Assembly: GCA_030603385.1 (NCBI GenBank)
Contig: JAUVXW010000011.1
Coordinates: 29,564 to 93,563 of the forward strand
Length of the DNA: 64,000 nt
DNA from: Promethearchaeota archaeon
GTDB taxonomy: Archaea > Asgardarchaeota > Lokiarchaeia > Sigyniarchaeales > SOKP01
Direction of reading: 5' to 3'
This document shows positions 42,680-50,576 of the stretch, in pieces (position 1 is the stretch's first letter; each line of letters starts with the position of its first letter). The notes below the pieces were generated by a model, which was given only the letters and a program-made list of their open reading frames with translations, did no database searches and was not told the DNA's origin. The translations under genes were made by a program, and so were the position numbers.

Positions 42680-43447
42680 TTAATTACCATCAAATATATC
42701 TTCGTTATCTCCGTCTAAAGGAAATTTTTCTCTAAGATATAATGTTAGAGAAGGAAATCCTGAAATAGGATCTAATCCGTTCAATGCTAGTTTTTCTTCT
42801 TCCTTAAGATAATAAAGATATCCTTGTAAATATAAGAATGTACGTGAATTGTATGTACCTTCATTAAATCTTTTTATTATTTCTTGCTTAAACACTCTTA
42901 TTGCTGGTTCGTATCCATTATCTACTAATTTTTTTAATAAAGGAAAGGCAACATTTGTAGATAATATATCTGTGTTTAATCCATTTTCAATAAATGCTTG
43001 GATATTAGAACAATGCCCCATAAATTCCTCTTTAGAGGAAATTTTATGTCGGATTTTTTCTGTTGATTTAAAAACTATAGATGCCTCGTCAATAGATTTT
43101 ATCTCACGAATTCTCCTTTTTGGAATGTTGAATAATAAAGATTTACATGCCAAAAGTATTTTGTTATTAACATAGATATAAGTTTCCTTGCCAATGAGTC
43201 TTAAATCCACTAAGTCGTTTATCTTAAATATTGAAGAAGGTCTTACAGGATCTTTGCTTTTAATACTATCAAGACCAAATCCAGCAATAATAATTAGTAC
43301 CATACTGGGTATAAATACAGGTAGTAATTTATTAAATTCATCTACTACTCGAAGTATGAACCCAGCAATTATAACCCAAACGAGTAACGAAACCCCTATA
43401 ATCATCATTACCCATAATACTAACTTCAAATTTCTATATACTGTCAT
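42680..43447 (-). CDS. Two-helix membrane protein with conserved archaeal HCSN-type cytosolic module (255 aa)
   Basis: From ATG 43447 (MTVYRNLKLVLWVMMIIGVS), two membrane helices span residues ~6-28 and ~38-58. The cytosolic part follows: a small beta domain (FKINDLVDLRLIGKETYIYV), then a helical module with EFMGHCSNIQAFIEN, NVAFPLLKKLVDNGYEPAIR and VFKQEIIKRFNEG. I recognise this last module as recurrent in archaeal proteins, often beside leucine-rich repeats, but I know no assigned function. A TTG at 43483 would add 12 residues and lacks support. A sensing or scaffolding role at the membrane is a guess. Confidence 0.7.
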   Translation of the reverse strand: MTVYRNLKLVLWVMMIIGVSLLVWVIIAGFILRVVDEFNKLLPVFIPSMVLIIIAGFGLDSIKSKDPVRPSSIFKINDLVDLRLIGKETYIYVNNKILLACKSLLFNIPKRRIREIKSIDEASIVFKSTEKIRHKISSKEEFMGHCSNIQAFIENGLNTDILSTNVAFPLLKKLVDNGYEPAIRVFKQEIIKRFNEGTYNSRTFLYLQGYLYYLKEEEKLALNGLDPISGFPSLTLYLREKFPLDGDNEDIFDGN

Positions 43448-43572
43448 AATCAAACAAACTCTTCTTAATTTTAAAATAACCAAATTAAATTTTAAACTTG
43501 TTTGTTTTAATCAGCATTTTTCCAATTATGGAATTATATCATAAAAGATTTAGAGAGAAAAAGGAGGGGAGA

Positions 43573-43650
43573 ATGGCACAGAGTCAAGAAAAGAAAAGAA
43601 ATTCGCCAAAATTCATAAAGTGCCACAAACCCCCCGTAGTTGAGTATTAA
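43573..43650 (+). CDS. Possible micro-protein with strong ribosome site (25 aa)
   Basis: GGAGGGGAG lies immediately before ATG 43573, which opens MAQSQEKKRNSPKFIKCHKP and ends PVVEY. The SD is among the strongest in the window. An 83-residue frame on the other strand (43534-43785) lacks such support and looks like a shadow. It may be the intact start of a gene whose remainder has been lost. Confidence 0.35.
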   Translation: MAQSQEKKRNSPKFIKCHKPPVVEY

Positions 43651-43809
43651 AATAGTATATAGGCATGATACGATCTCATTCCCTACGATAGAAAGTACAT
43701 GATTATGTATAGTATATCTATATAGTATTGATATGATATAGGTATTTAAACCCCGAGTGTAAAAAAATTTAATAATTATTTGCATCTTTATGATAATTAA
43801 TAGACAAAA

Positions 43810-43977
43810 TTGAGAAATATTACATTCTTATTCATTGTGAAAAATTTAGTTAAAAAAGGCTATTTAACCGAAGAACGTAAAGGTAGAGAGAAAATTATTA
43901 AAATCTCTGAACTTGGATTAGTGATATGTCCTGTTAAACATAATTATACTGATATTAAAGATAAATTGGATAAATGA
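43810..43977 (+). pseudogene. Winged-helix regulator fragment
   Basis: The frame from TTG 43810 reads ...KNLVKKGYLTEERKGREKII and KISELGLVICPVKHN, ending DKLDK. This is the last helix and wing of a MarR/ArsR-like winged helix. The preceding helix-turn-helix is missing: upstream sequence is out of frame and not similar. Probably a 5'-truncated remnant. Confidence 0.45.
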
Positions 43978-44215
43978 TAGGATTACTAATTGATTTTATA
44001 TTAGTAGTGATTGAAACTTGCACGTCTCTTTAGTCGAGCCTAACTGGAATTACGAGGTTCGAGCCAAGAACTGAGAAAATCTTTTTTATAACTATATCTT
44101 ACATTAATTTCGAAATCTCTATTTTTTAAGAACACTACTTTCTTTATTTCTATTCCTATCTTTTTGGATACAAATAATTTTTCATTAAAAATAAGGGAAT
44201 CATGAGCTATTTCAA

Positions 44216-44683
44216 TTATAAAGATTGATTTTTGTGCTTCCTTCTTTCTTTTCTGAGAGGTGCAATGAATTCAATAACAATACCAAGTTCTTTTTCTGTA
44301 TCAAGATAAACAACGTCAAATGTACCTACTTGAATTAATAAGAGAATTTGTGTTCCTTTTTTCTGATATTCTTCAATATAGGGTACTATATTATTAACTG
44401 AAATCGCAATATGATGTAATCCTTCTTTTCCTCGTTCTAAGAATTCTTTATATGGACTTTCGCCTTCCAAAGGTTGAATTATCTCTATATTTAGATTGAA
44501 TAATTGACTCACAGCAATTTTTAATGATATTTTTGAGTCCTTTCCCCTATATAGACTTGGAATATCATTTTGCTCGAAAATATTAAATTTAATCTTATTA
44601 TTTAATGATTTTAAAGATTCAATCTGTTTATCTAGGTCTTTAAAAACATAACCTAAATGAAATATTTTAAAATCTTTCTCCAT
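44216..44683 (-). CDS. VOC-superfamily protein, methylmalonyl-CoA epimerase-like (155 aa)
   Basis: The layout is that of a glyoxalase/VOC protein with two beta-alpha-beta-beta-beta units. Likely metal ligands are visible in the expected order: His in HLGYVFKD (~residue 9), Glu in LNIEIIQPLEGESP (~72), His in GLHHIAISV (~93) and Glu in IVIEFIAP (~141). Length and the QPLEGESP..FLE..GEGLHH pattern resemble methylmalonyl-CoA epimerase, which interconverts the two epimers of methylmalonyl-CoA. Other VOC enzymes share much of this, so the substrate is not certain. It is a monocistronic unit with its own TATA box (44745-44753). No mutase or carboxylase gene is nearby to support the pathway. Confidence 0.7.
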   Translation of the reverse strand: MEKDFKIFHLGYVFKDLDKQIESLKSLNNKIKFNIFEQNDIPSLYRGKDSKISLKIAVSQLFNLNIEIIQPLEGESPYKEFLERGKEGLHHIAISVNNIVPYIEEYQKKGTQILLLIQVGTFDVVYLDTEKELGIVIEFIAPLRKERRKHKNQSL

Positions 44684-44744
44684 TTTTTACAGCCTTAATA
44701 CTTTCTCCATTTTATTAGATTTCATAATACTTTATTCTCATTCA

Positions 44745-44753
44745 TTTTTATAC
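44745..44753 (-). promoter_or_regulatory. TATA box of the VOC gene
   Basis: The minus strand reads GTATAAAAA about 60 bases before ATG 44683. The leader would contain a seven-codon frame, ATGGAGAAAG..., that repeats the first bases of the gene itself. It may be a small upstream ORF or a local duplication. Confidence 0.45.
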
Positions 44754-44791
44754 TTTACAAATTAATTATTGAATTTGTAAAAAGCTAATTT

Positions 44792-44977
44792 TTGAGTTTT
44801 TCAAATAAGATAGAGTTCCCATGGAATGCCTATAATATTTCACACATTAACTATGCGGTTGCCGCTATTACTGAGTTATATAATAATAGAGAAAAAATTC
44901 CTAAAGTAAAAATATCTCGAAGAGCAGAATTACGATTACGACACTTTCAAACAGGGCTCCAACCTGTCTATAAATGA
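44792..44977 (+). pseudogene. Possible gene fragment, unrecognised (61 aa)
   Basis: The frame from TTG 44792 encodes NAYNISHINYAVAAITELYN and KISRRAELRLRHFQTGLQ. Its richer, non-AT-biased composition looks more like a piece of a real protein than chance. No SD or standard ATG. I cannot assign a family. Confidence 0.3.
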
Positions 44978-45012
44978 CAGACAAAAATAATTACTTTTAA
45001 TATAAAAAATTC

Positions 45013-45408
45013 TTAAATTTCTAGCCTTCTTAATTTCTGGGAAATATTTTTCCTTCTGAGGATTTTCATAAAATCATCTTTTCTCTGCTGAAGCCGGCTT
45101 AAAAAAGAATCCAATTTATCAAAGTTATTGAAAAAATAATCCTTCCCTTCCACCATCATTTTTACTCCTTTCTTTTCATTTAAAATGATAGCATAAATTC
45201 CCCCTACCTCTGAATCATGTTTAATAAAAACCTTTTCTGCTGCTGGATGCTTTTCATTTCCTTTTTTTGCCCAGAAGTTATCTTTTAATAAATACGATCT
45301 ATACATTGACATTTTTTCACACACAACCTCTTTTTTATTGTTAATATGATGAGTCATCGAGATATGTTTATTAATATACTCGATAATACCATCGATATAT
45401 AGCTCCAT
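45013..45408 (-). CDS. Uncharacterised soluble protein (131 aa)
   Basis: Not recognised. ATG 45408 gives MELYIDGIIEYINKHISMTH, a middle section NFWAKKGNEKHPAAEKVFIK and GGIYAIILNEKKGVKMMVEG (likely a beta hairpin pair), and a basic helical tail LQQRKDDFMKILRRKNISQK. No cysteines in a metal pattern, no membrane segment. A TATA-like TTTATTTTATATT lies close upstream on the minus strand, so the transcript may be nearly leaderless. Neighbours give no functional hint. Confidence 0.55.
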   Translation of the reverse strand: MELYIDGIIEYINKHISMTHHINNKKEVVCEKMSMYRSYLLKDNFWAKKGNEKHPAAEKVFIKHDSEVGGIYAIILNEKKGVKMMVEGKDYFFNNFDKLDSFLSRLQQRKDDFMKILRRKNISQKLRRLEI

Positions 45409-45715
45409 GTAATATAAAATAAAGTCTAATTATAACATCGTGTAATATGCATAGAACACAATATCACACAGATATTATGAAACTTTAATTCTACACTACA
45501 CAAGAAACTAAGATTTCAAAATCATTTATAAATCATAAAGTAAAAAACCCAGAACCATTTACTAAAAATTTTTTACTTGGGGTGAGACAATAATAATTTC
45601 AATTGGAAATTTACTCTTATTCACAGAGATATCCATGTATCATGAGATTTTTTAATTTAAACACAATAAACTAAAACATATCAGTTGAATTAATACATAG
45701 AAAAAATTATAAAAA
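45409..45715. other. Intergenic, nothing recognised
   Basis: About 300 bases of AT-rich DNA between two minus-strand genes. I find no coding remnant, repeat or hairpin of note in either strand. Confidence 0.5.
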
Positions 45716-46015
45716 TCACAAAAATGTAGAGAAATCTAAAATTTTCAACACAAAAACAATTGATTTCGATAATATATCTTGAAAAAAGTATATAAATTGG
45801 GTTAATACAGGGATATATCCATCCTTAGACTTCCAAAGTGTTAGTTCATTGTTAACGGCAAATAAAATATCTCCAGATTCTGTCTTTATAAGTTCTACAT
45901 TGCTTTTTTTAGGGAAAACTTGATCAATGAATTTTTGGTCATACTGCCTTAAGATTTCATCTTTAATAAGGTTTAGCTCGGATTTTCGAATGAAGTTTCT
46001 TTGTTTTATTTTCAT
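45716..46015 (-). pseudogene. MCT-1/PUA-like protein, C-terminally truncated
   Basis: Residues 1-75 follow the pre-PUA region of archaeal MCT-1-like RNA-binding proteins: MKIKQRNFIRKSELNLIKDE, then VFPKKSNVELIKTESGDILF, and KSKDGYIPVLTQFI. Family members continue into a PUA barrel to about 150-160 residues. Here the frame ends at 99 with a hydrophobic, unrelated tail, and no PUA barrel appears in the other frames. The gene is therefore probably broken. The family works with tRNA or ribosomes, but this copy is unlikely to be functional. Confidence 0.5.
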
Positions 46016-46111
46016 TTTTCAAATTACAATTAGCCTTTCTTAAATAAAAATCTTTTAATTAATTTTCATTAAGTTATTAGAATTAATTGAAGAAATATTG
46101 AATTAAATCTT

Positions 46112-46339
46112 ATGAGTAAAGTTTATACTTCTGCTGTCGTGATAATACCCCCAGATTTTTCTGCAATTCGTGAAATTATTCCAGATGTAGAACATTTCAT
46201 AAAATGGATTTTTAAAACAGTGTTCAATAGTCCTATTGACCTACATTCAATATCAACAGCAGATGAAGATAAGATATTTGAGGATTTTTCAAAATGGAAA
46301 ACGAAAAAATTAATTGTAAATCCAAAATTAACTCATTAG
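46112..46339 (+). pseudogene. Short ORF with 2'-5' RNA ligase-like start (75 aa), probably remnant
   Basis: The first residues, SKVYTSAVVIIPPDFSAIRE, resemble the beginning of archaeal 2'-5' RNA ligase-type phosphoesterases, whose catalytic HxT motifs should follow. Neither motif is present in the remaining residues. The match is short, so this is tentative. The 3' end overlaps the start of the next small ORF by 46 bases. Confidence 0.3.
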
Positions 46340-46491
46340 CAATTTTTCTCATGCTTAATTTAGTAGCATTACCATCAGGAGTCTTTTCACCAACAGAAAT
46401 TAATATAGAGGATCATTCTACACCTACTTTTTTAGGAGAGGGCACCACGGGGGAGGGAGACATAGAGAGAGAAAGACCTTCCAAAAATTAA
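46294..46491 (+). CDS. Small exported protein or start of a lost secreted gene (65 aa)
   Basis: MENEKINCKSKINSLAIFLM followed by LNLVALPSGVFS is a convincing signal peptide. The mature part is only about 30 residues and very acidic/glycine-rich (GEGTTGEGDIERERPSKN). It may be a genuine tiny secreted peptide, or the 5' end of a surface-protein gene whose body has been deleted. The second is in keeping with other remnants nearby. Confidence 0.4.
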   Translation: MENEKINCKSKINSLAIFLMLNLVALPSGVFSPTEINIEDHSTPTFLGEGTTGEGDIERERPSKN

Positions 46492-46516
46492 AATATGAAT
46501 TATTATACAATTCTTA

Positions 46517-49144
46517 CTAAAAATCTGGTGAAATATTTAACATTCTACTTTGAATTTCTTTTCTCTTCTTTTGAATTAACCTTCTACCCTCGAAATAGTC
46601 CTTTCCAAATTTTAATTGTTCTTCTCGAGAAAACTTAGGAACAATAATCTCAGTTACATATTCATTATGAAGTCTATACCTGCTGGGTGTGGCACCCGTA
46701 CATTTTGATAATCCTTGTTTAATAAACATATCAGATTTAACTAACCAAAGAATAAAATCAGTTGATACTCCACTTTTAGGTCGTAAGACTAAAAATTCTG
46801 AAGAACCATAACAAGTATCGATATCTTGTGACACTGCAACACTTTTTTTATTATTAAATGAAGGACCTAAGCGTGCTATCAGTATATCCCCACCTCGAAA
46901 CTTTTTCACTTGATTTTTTATTTCTTCAGAGGGTTTTAAAAATTCTGGCTCATCAATATAAAAAGAATCGTTTTCTAATCCTTCTATACTAACATAAGGA
47001 ACCTCCTCACCTATTAAATCTATTCTAGGATTTACTTTTTCCTCAATTACATAGATACATTCTGAGAAGTAACAGGTTTCTGGAAATCTTTTTTCATCAA
47101 TTGGAAAATATTCGTAATATTTTACATCGAATCGATTATTACATAATTTTATTTCAGGAATCATATAATGCTTCCCATATACAGAGTCGATCTTACCTTT
47201 TTCTTTAAATTTTAAATAAGCTTTGATAATATCGTCAACATCACTACCCTCAACTGGGCGTCCAGTATTATCATATCCAATATTATTAACGAAGCCCATA
47301 AAAACATTATGGTTATTACTTGCTTTATCATTCTTGGGATTAATAAAACTCTGAAGTGTTTTTTGGGAAGATTTCTTTTCAATTTCCTCAATTTTCTTTT
47401 TTTTTTCTTCATTAGAGAGTTTTTTAAGAAATAAAATTGCTGTTTTAACGCCAGTACCATAAGGTTTAAAAGTTTCCAATGGTAAACTTATAACTGCAGT
47501 AATCTGTGAATGGATATAAATCCATTGCCTTATACCTGCATTACTTTTATTATCTAAAATACTTTCAGGGATTACAATTCCAAGTTTTCCATTATCCTTA
47601 AGATATGTTAAGCATCTTTCTATAAATAAAATTTGACTATCAGCTTTACCCCTCATTGTTGTAATAATATCAAATTCTTTAGTTTTTCGAGGATCGTTAA
47701 TTTTCATTCCAAAAGGAGGATTGGTCATTACTTTAGTTAGACCCTTCTCGACGAACCCTTCTTTCCGAACTTTACCATTTTCATAATCAACAATGGAAGT
47801 TAATGGATCTAATGAGTCTATTTTGCGCAAGTCAATAAAAGGAGCTTCATTTAAAAAGCAATTTACCTTCGCTATATGGAGTATATTTTCTGCATTATCT
47901 GCTCCAAAAAGATTATTATTTCGAAATTTGAGAAAATCTTCATTCTCTGGATTCTCAATATCTATTTTATTTTTTTCGGCAATATAATTTAAAGTGTGTG
48001 TATGAAATCTTGCGGGGCCACAACAAGGATCTCCAATTAGGTCATCTACTTCAGGTTCTAGTATTCTTACTATTATATCAATTACTTCTGTAGGGGTGAA
48101 AAACTGACCTAAATCATCTCGAAAGGTTCTTCCTAAAAAATCTTCAAAAATTGATCCTTTTAACGAGGGAGGACTATTTTGGAAGGAAAAGGCTTGAATC
48201 TTTTCTACTATTCTATAAACTGTATTTGCCCTTAATGTTATTTGGGAATTAGGATCAAATATTCTTCGTGAATTGTCAAATCTACCATATTTCTCAAGAA
48301 TTTTTTTTTCCCATTCTTTTGCAGCTTCAAATGTCATTCTAACTTGAGATAATAATCTTTCAGGATCCGTTTTTGTTCCAACACTAAAAACGAAGGCTCT
48401 ATTCTCCTTCTTTTCTTTAGCTAATTTCACAGTTTCGATTTCGTCGAAAATTTTAGCAAATAATATTTTCGTCATATCTTCTACAGCTTCTTGAGGATTT
48501 CTTCCTTCATTTGATCTTAATAATCCGTGTATACCACCTCTGGTATCACCAAGGATATTTTTAAATTCTTCACGAGTTAAAACTCTTAAATGAGTTTTAA
48601 TATTATTTGGAAACTTTTCATTATATATTACCGTAAATTTTCTATTTTTCGCAGCTTCTCGTGCTGATTCATATTTAGGAAGATCTGAAATTGGTTCTAA
48701 TGCTCTTGGATATTCCAAATCTCTTCTATAAAATTTTGTTATATTACCATTTGATAAAATAGCATATCTAGCACTATTTGATAATGACATATATTGATTT
48801 AGACGATCATAATGTTCATTCCAAACTGAAGAATCTTCTGAATATTCTGGAGCTAGAAGTTCTACCATAATAAAAACTACTTGATTTGAAAATCTATCAT
48901 CAAATATCTCTATATCAGGTCTCTTGATTGGTCTTCTATGCTCACTTTTTCTAATATCTGTCACTTTTTCAATTACTTCAATATCCATTTGTTCTAATGG
49001 AACATTATAATTGTTAATTAAATGAGCGATCATCCATTGTCTAACAGGTTCTTCAGCAGGATTTATATATTCCTCTTTGGGAGTTAAGACTTTATTTATG
49101 AAATATTTGGGTTCCAACCAATCTTCTTTTTTAAAAGTATCCAT
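46517..49144 (-). CDS. Type I-like adenine DNA methyltransferase fused to nuclease-like N-terminus and target-recognition domain (875 aa)
   Basis: Three parts are visible. Residues ~20-135 match the HSDR_N/PD-(D/E)XK fold (PVRQWMIAHLINNY, RPDIEIFD, VVFIMVELLAPE). The usual ExK of the active site reads E-L-L here, so the lysine is missing. Residues ~330-600 are an N6-adenine methyltransferase: motif I at ~370 is DPCCGPARF, where the family norm is close to DPxCGxGxF, and motif IV NPPFG at ~473 is intact. Residues ~660-870 form an HsdS-like recognition half (FRGGDILIARLGP, STDFILWLVKSDMF, CTGATPSRYRL). One protein thus combines recognition and methylation with a probably inactive nuclease, resembling type IIG/BREX-like layouts. 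No HsdR helicase lies nearby. It follows a ribbon-helix-helix gene by two bases. Confidence 0.88.
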   Translation of the reverse strand: MDTFKKEDWLEPKYFINKVLTPKEEYINPAEEPVRQWMIAHLINNYNVPLEQMDIEVIEKVTDIRKSEHRRPIKRPDIEIFDDRFSNQVVFIMVELLAPEYSEDSSVWNEHYDRLNQYMSLSNSARYAILSNGNITKFYRRDLEYPRALEPISDLPKYESAREAAKNRKFTVIYNEKFPNNIKTHLRVLTREEFKNILGDTRGGIHGLLRSNEGRNPQEAVEDMTKILFAKIFDEIETVKLAKEKKENRAFVFSVGTKTDPERLLSQVRMTFEAAKEWEKKILEKYGRFDNSRRIFDPNSQITLRANTVYRIVEKIQAFSFQNSPPSLKGSIFEDFLGRTFRDDLGQFFTPTEVIDIIVRILEPEVDDLIGDPCCGPARFHTHTLNYIAEKNKIDIENPENEDFLKFRNNNLFGADNAENILHIAKVNCFLNEAPFIDLRKIDSLDPLTSIVDYENGKVRKEGFVEKGLTKVMTNPPFGMKINDPRKTKEFDIITTMRGKADSQILFIERCLTYLKDNGKLGIVIPESILDNKSNAGIRQWIYIHSQITAVISLPLETFKPYGTGVKTAILFLKKLSNEEKKKKIEEIEKKSSQKTLQSFINPKNDKASNNHNVFMGFVNNIGYDNTGRPVEGSDVDDIIKAYLKFKEKGKIDSVYGKHYMIPEIKLCNNRFDVKYYEYFPIDEKRFPETCYFSECIYVIEEKVNPRIDLIGEEVPYVSIEGLENDSFYIDEPEFLKPSEEIKNQVKKFRGGDILIARLGPSFNNKKSVAVSQDIDTCYGSSEFLVLRPKSGVSTDFILWLVKSDMFIKQGLSKCTGATPSRYRLHNEYVTEIIVPKFSREEQLKFGKDYFEGRRLIQKKRKEIQSRMLNISPDF

Positions 49145-49146
49145 AT

Positions 49147-49302
49147 TTAATCGTTATTTTCATTTTCTATTTTTTTCTTTAATTCAGTTAAAGCTACTTC
49201 TACACCGTGAGATTTACTGCCAAATCTTAAAGATTCTACCTCATTTTCCAGCCAATTATGAAGATCTTCATCAATCGTAACACTTATTTTGACTTTTGGT
49301 AT
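49147..49302 (-). CDS. Ribbon-helix-helix DNA-binding protein (51 aa, apparent AUA start)
   Basis: The frame encodes PKVKISVTIDEDLHNWLENE and then LRFGSKSHGVEVALTELKKK, the strand-helix-helix layout of CopG/MetJ-type dimeric DNA binders. An in-frame TAG lies two codons before ATA 49302, and there is no ATG, GTG or TTG before the DNA-contacting strand. AAGGTG (49310-49315) sits seven bases from the ATA. Its TAA is two bases before the methyltransferase ATG, so the two form an operon. Small RHH proteins often repress their own operon, so control of the methyltransferase is the obvious inference. Confidence 0.75.
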   Translation of the reverse strand: MPKVKISVTIDEDLHNWLENEVESLRFGSKSHGVEVALTELKKKIENENND

Positions 49303-49316
49303 AGTCTAGCACCTTC
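49300..49316 (-). promoter_or_regulatory. Shine-Dalgarno with apparent AUA start codon
   Basis: On the minus strand GAAGGTGC is followed by TAGACT and ATA. Here the evidence for AUA is strongest, because a stop codon directly upstream excludes any earlier start and the conserved RHH strand begins four codons later. Confidence 0.65.
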
Positions 49317-49454
49317 TTCATATTTAATTGATAGAACTATCAAATAAAAAATCCTACTTTGTATAAGAATATAGTATAAAAGTATAAATATATGATTAAG
49401 TATTAGTAGTATTATAGAGCCTTTATCGCATAACGGAACTATCATACTACCATA

Positions 49455-49637
49455 ATGGTTAAATATAAGATAATAGAGATTTCTGAAAATAAAAAATTAA
49501 TAAAAAATGGAAAAGATCTTGACCTTTTAGAGGCAATATATTTAGCATTTAATAATGTCAAGGATACTGAATTGTTTGGATTCATTGCGTTTGGTGAAGA
49601 TCTATTAGTAACAAGATACCTAAAAAGACTCTCATAA
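49455..49637 (+). CDS. Uncharacterised small protein (60 aa)
   Basis: ATG 49455 gives MVKYKIIEISENKKLIKNGK and DLDLLEAIYLAFNNVKDTEL, then FGFIAFGEDLLVTRYLKRLS. It is a compact alpha/beta sequence without metal or membrane motifs. TATA-like gtataaatatat lies near 49380. The next small ORF starts 12 bases downstream, so they may form a pair. The divergent neighbour is the RHH/methyltransferase operon. Confidence 0.5.
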   Translation: MVKYKIIEISENKKLIKNGKDLDLLEAIYLAFNNVKDTELFGFIAFGEDLLVTRYLKRLS

Positions 49638-49648
49638 AAGTACAATGC

Positions 49649-49774
49649 ATGAGCGAAGATGATGACATAATTTTTACTGTTTCATCCGCTAAACAAAAAA
49701 ATGAAATACCTCCTGAATTGTTAGTTGAATTGGAATCCCTTATTGAAAAGACTCGTCAAAAACTCAAAATTTAA
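49649..49774 (+). CDS. Uncharacterised small acidic/helical protein (41 aa)
   Basis: ATG 49649 reads MSEDDDIIFTVSSAKQKNEI and PPELLVELESLIEKTRQKLK, ending in I-stop. An acidic strand is followed by one amphipathic helix. Its placement 12 bases after the 60-residue ORF suggests a two-gene unit with the size of a toxin-antitoxin pair. There is no family match to support that function. Confidence 0.4.
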   Translation: MSEDDDIIFTVSSAKQKNEIPPELLVELESLIEKTRQKLKI

Positions 49775-49819
49775 ATTATCTTTTTTTATTTTGTATCTCA
49801 AACTATATATTAAGCTAAA

Positions 49820-50219
49820 ATGAAGAAGATTGATGTCAGTACGATATTAAGGTAAAACTTATAACGTAAAGAAAAAAAGGGGATTAGTTACTTTAGACTT
49901 AACCGCAAAAGGGATAACTGACATCAGAGAGATAAAGGGTTTTGAAAATTTGACTCATTTACAAATTCTAAAACTGTCAGACAATCAAATCTCTGGAATT
50001 ACTGGACTTGAAAATCTAATATCTCTCCAAAAGCTTTATCTTTCTGAGAATGAAATTAGAGAAATAAAAAACATTGGTAACTTGATCAATTTACAAGAAC
50101 TTTATCTTAATGATAATAAAATTCAAGAAATTAAAGGTATTAAAAATCTAGATAACTTAAAGCTTATCAATTTAAATAACAATTTAATAACTAAATCTGC
50201 GAAAAGCGGGAATTATTGA
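49820..50219 (+). pseudogene. Leucine-rich-repeat protein, frameshifted
   Basis: Frame 1 from ATG 49820 reads MKKIDVSTILR and stops. One base on, the next frame continues as KTYNVKKKRGLVTLDLTAKG with no start codon, followed by LRR units: LTHLQILKLSDNQISGI, LISLQKLYLSENEIREI, LINLQELYLNDNKIQEI, LDNLKLINLNNNLI. LRRs of this spacing (22-23 residues) mediate protein contacts. Joining the two frames by one base gives a normal LRR protein of about 130 residues, so a frameshift is likely. A rescue start at TTG 49950 (89 aa) would keep only the repeats. Confidence 0.6.
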
Positions 50220-50249
50220 CTAAAATAATTTTATATTAGGTGAAAATTA

Positions 50250-50576
50250 ATGAGTGATTTAGATAAAATAAATGAACAGATTAAAATATTCAGTAATAAA
50301 GTAGAATTTCTAAAGAAAAGTGGGAACGCATAGGCACATAAATATCAAACAATGGTGAATAAGCTAAAAGTCCAAAAAGAAATTGAGGAAAAAAACAGAG
50401 CAAATGACGAAAAGCGGAAAAAGTTGAGAGATGAAATCGACGAGTTAAGAGAGACAAAAGAGAAATTACAGCAAAATCATCGAATTCTCAAAGAGAGCAT
50501 AGAAAACTTTGAAAAATCAAAACGTGAGTTCATACAAAATAGTGAAGAACTGTTTAAAACCGCACAAAATCTATAA
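50250..50576 (+). pseudogene. Coiled-coil protein interrupted by in-frame UAG
   Basis: AGGTGA six bases before ATG 50250 is an excellent start. The frame reads MSDLDKINEQIKIFSNKVEF, then LKKSGNA, hits TAG at 50331-50333, and continues in the same frame as AHKYQTMVNKLKVQKEIEEK and a long heptad-rich coiled coil to 50576. Sense on both sides of the stop implies a former single gene. A CAG-to-TAG change is the simplest cause. A separate start at ATG 50352 would give 74 residues without a good SD. Confidence 0.6.

Noticed and set aside
43534..43785. 83-residue minus-strand frame
   Set aside because: It has no ribosome site, its composition is that of AT-rich noise, and it lies opposite a micro-ORF with a strong SD.
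44009..44017. GATTGAAAC, the typical 3' end of many CRISPR repeats
   Set aside because: It occurs once here with no regularly spaced second copy, no spacer pattern and no cas gene in the window.
44056..44065. GGTTCGAGCC, which resembles a tRNA T-loop
   Set aside because: No matching T-stem, acceptor stem or anticodon arm can be folded around it on either strand.
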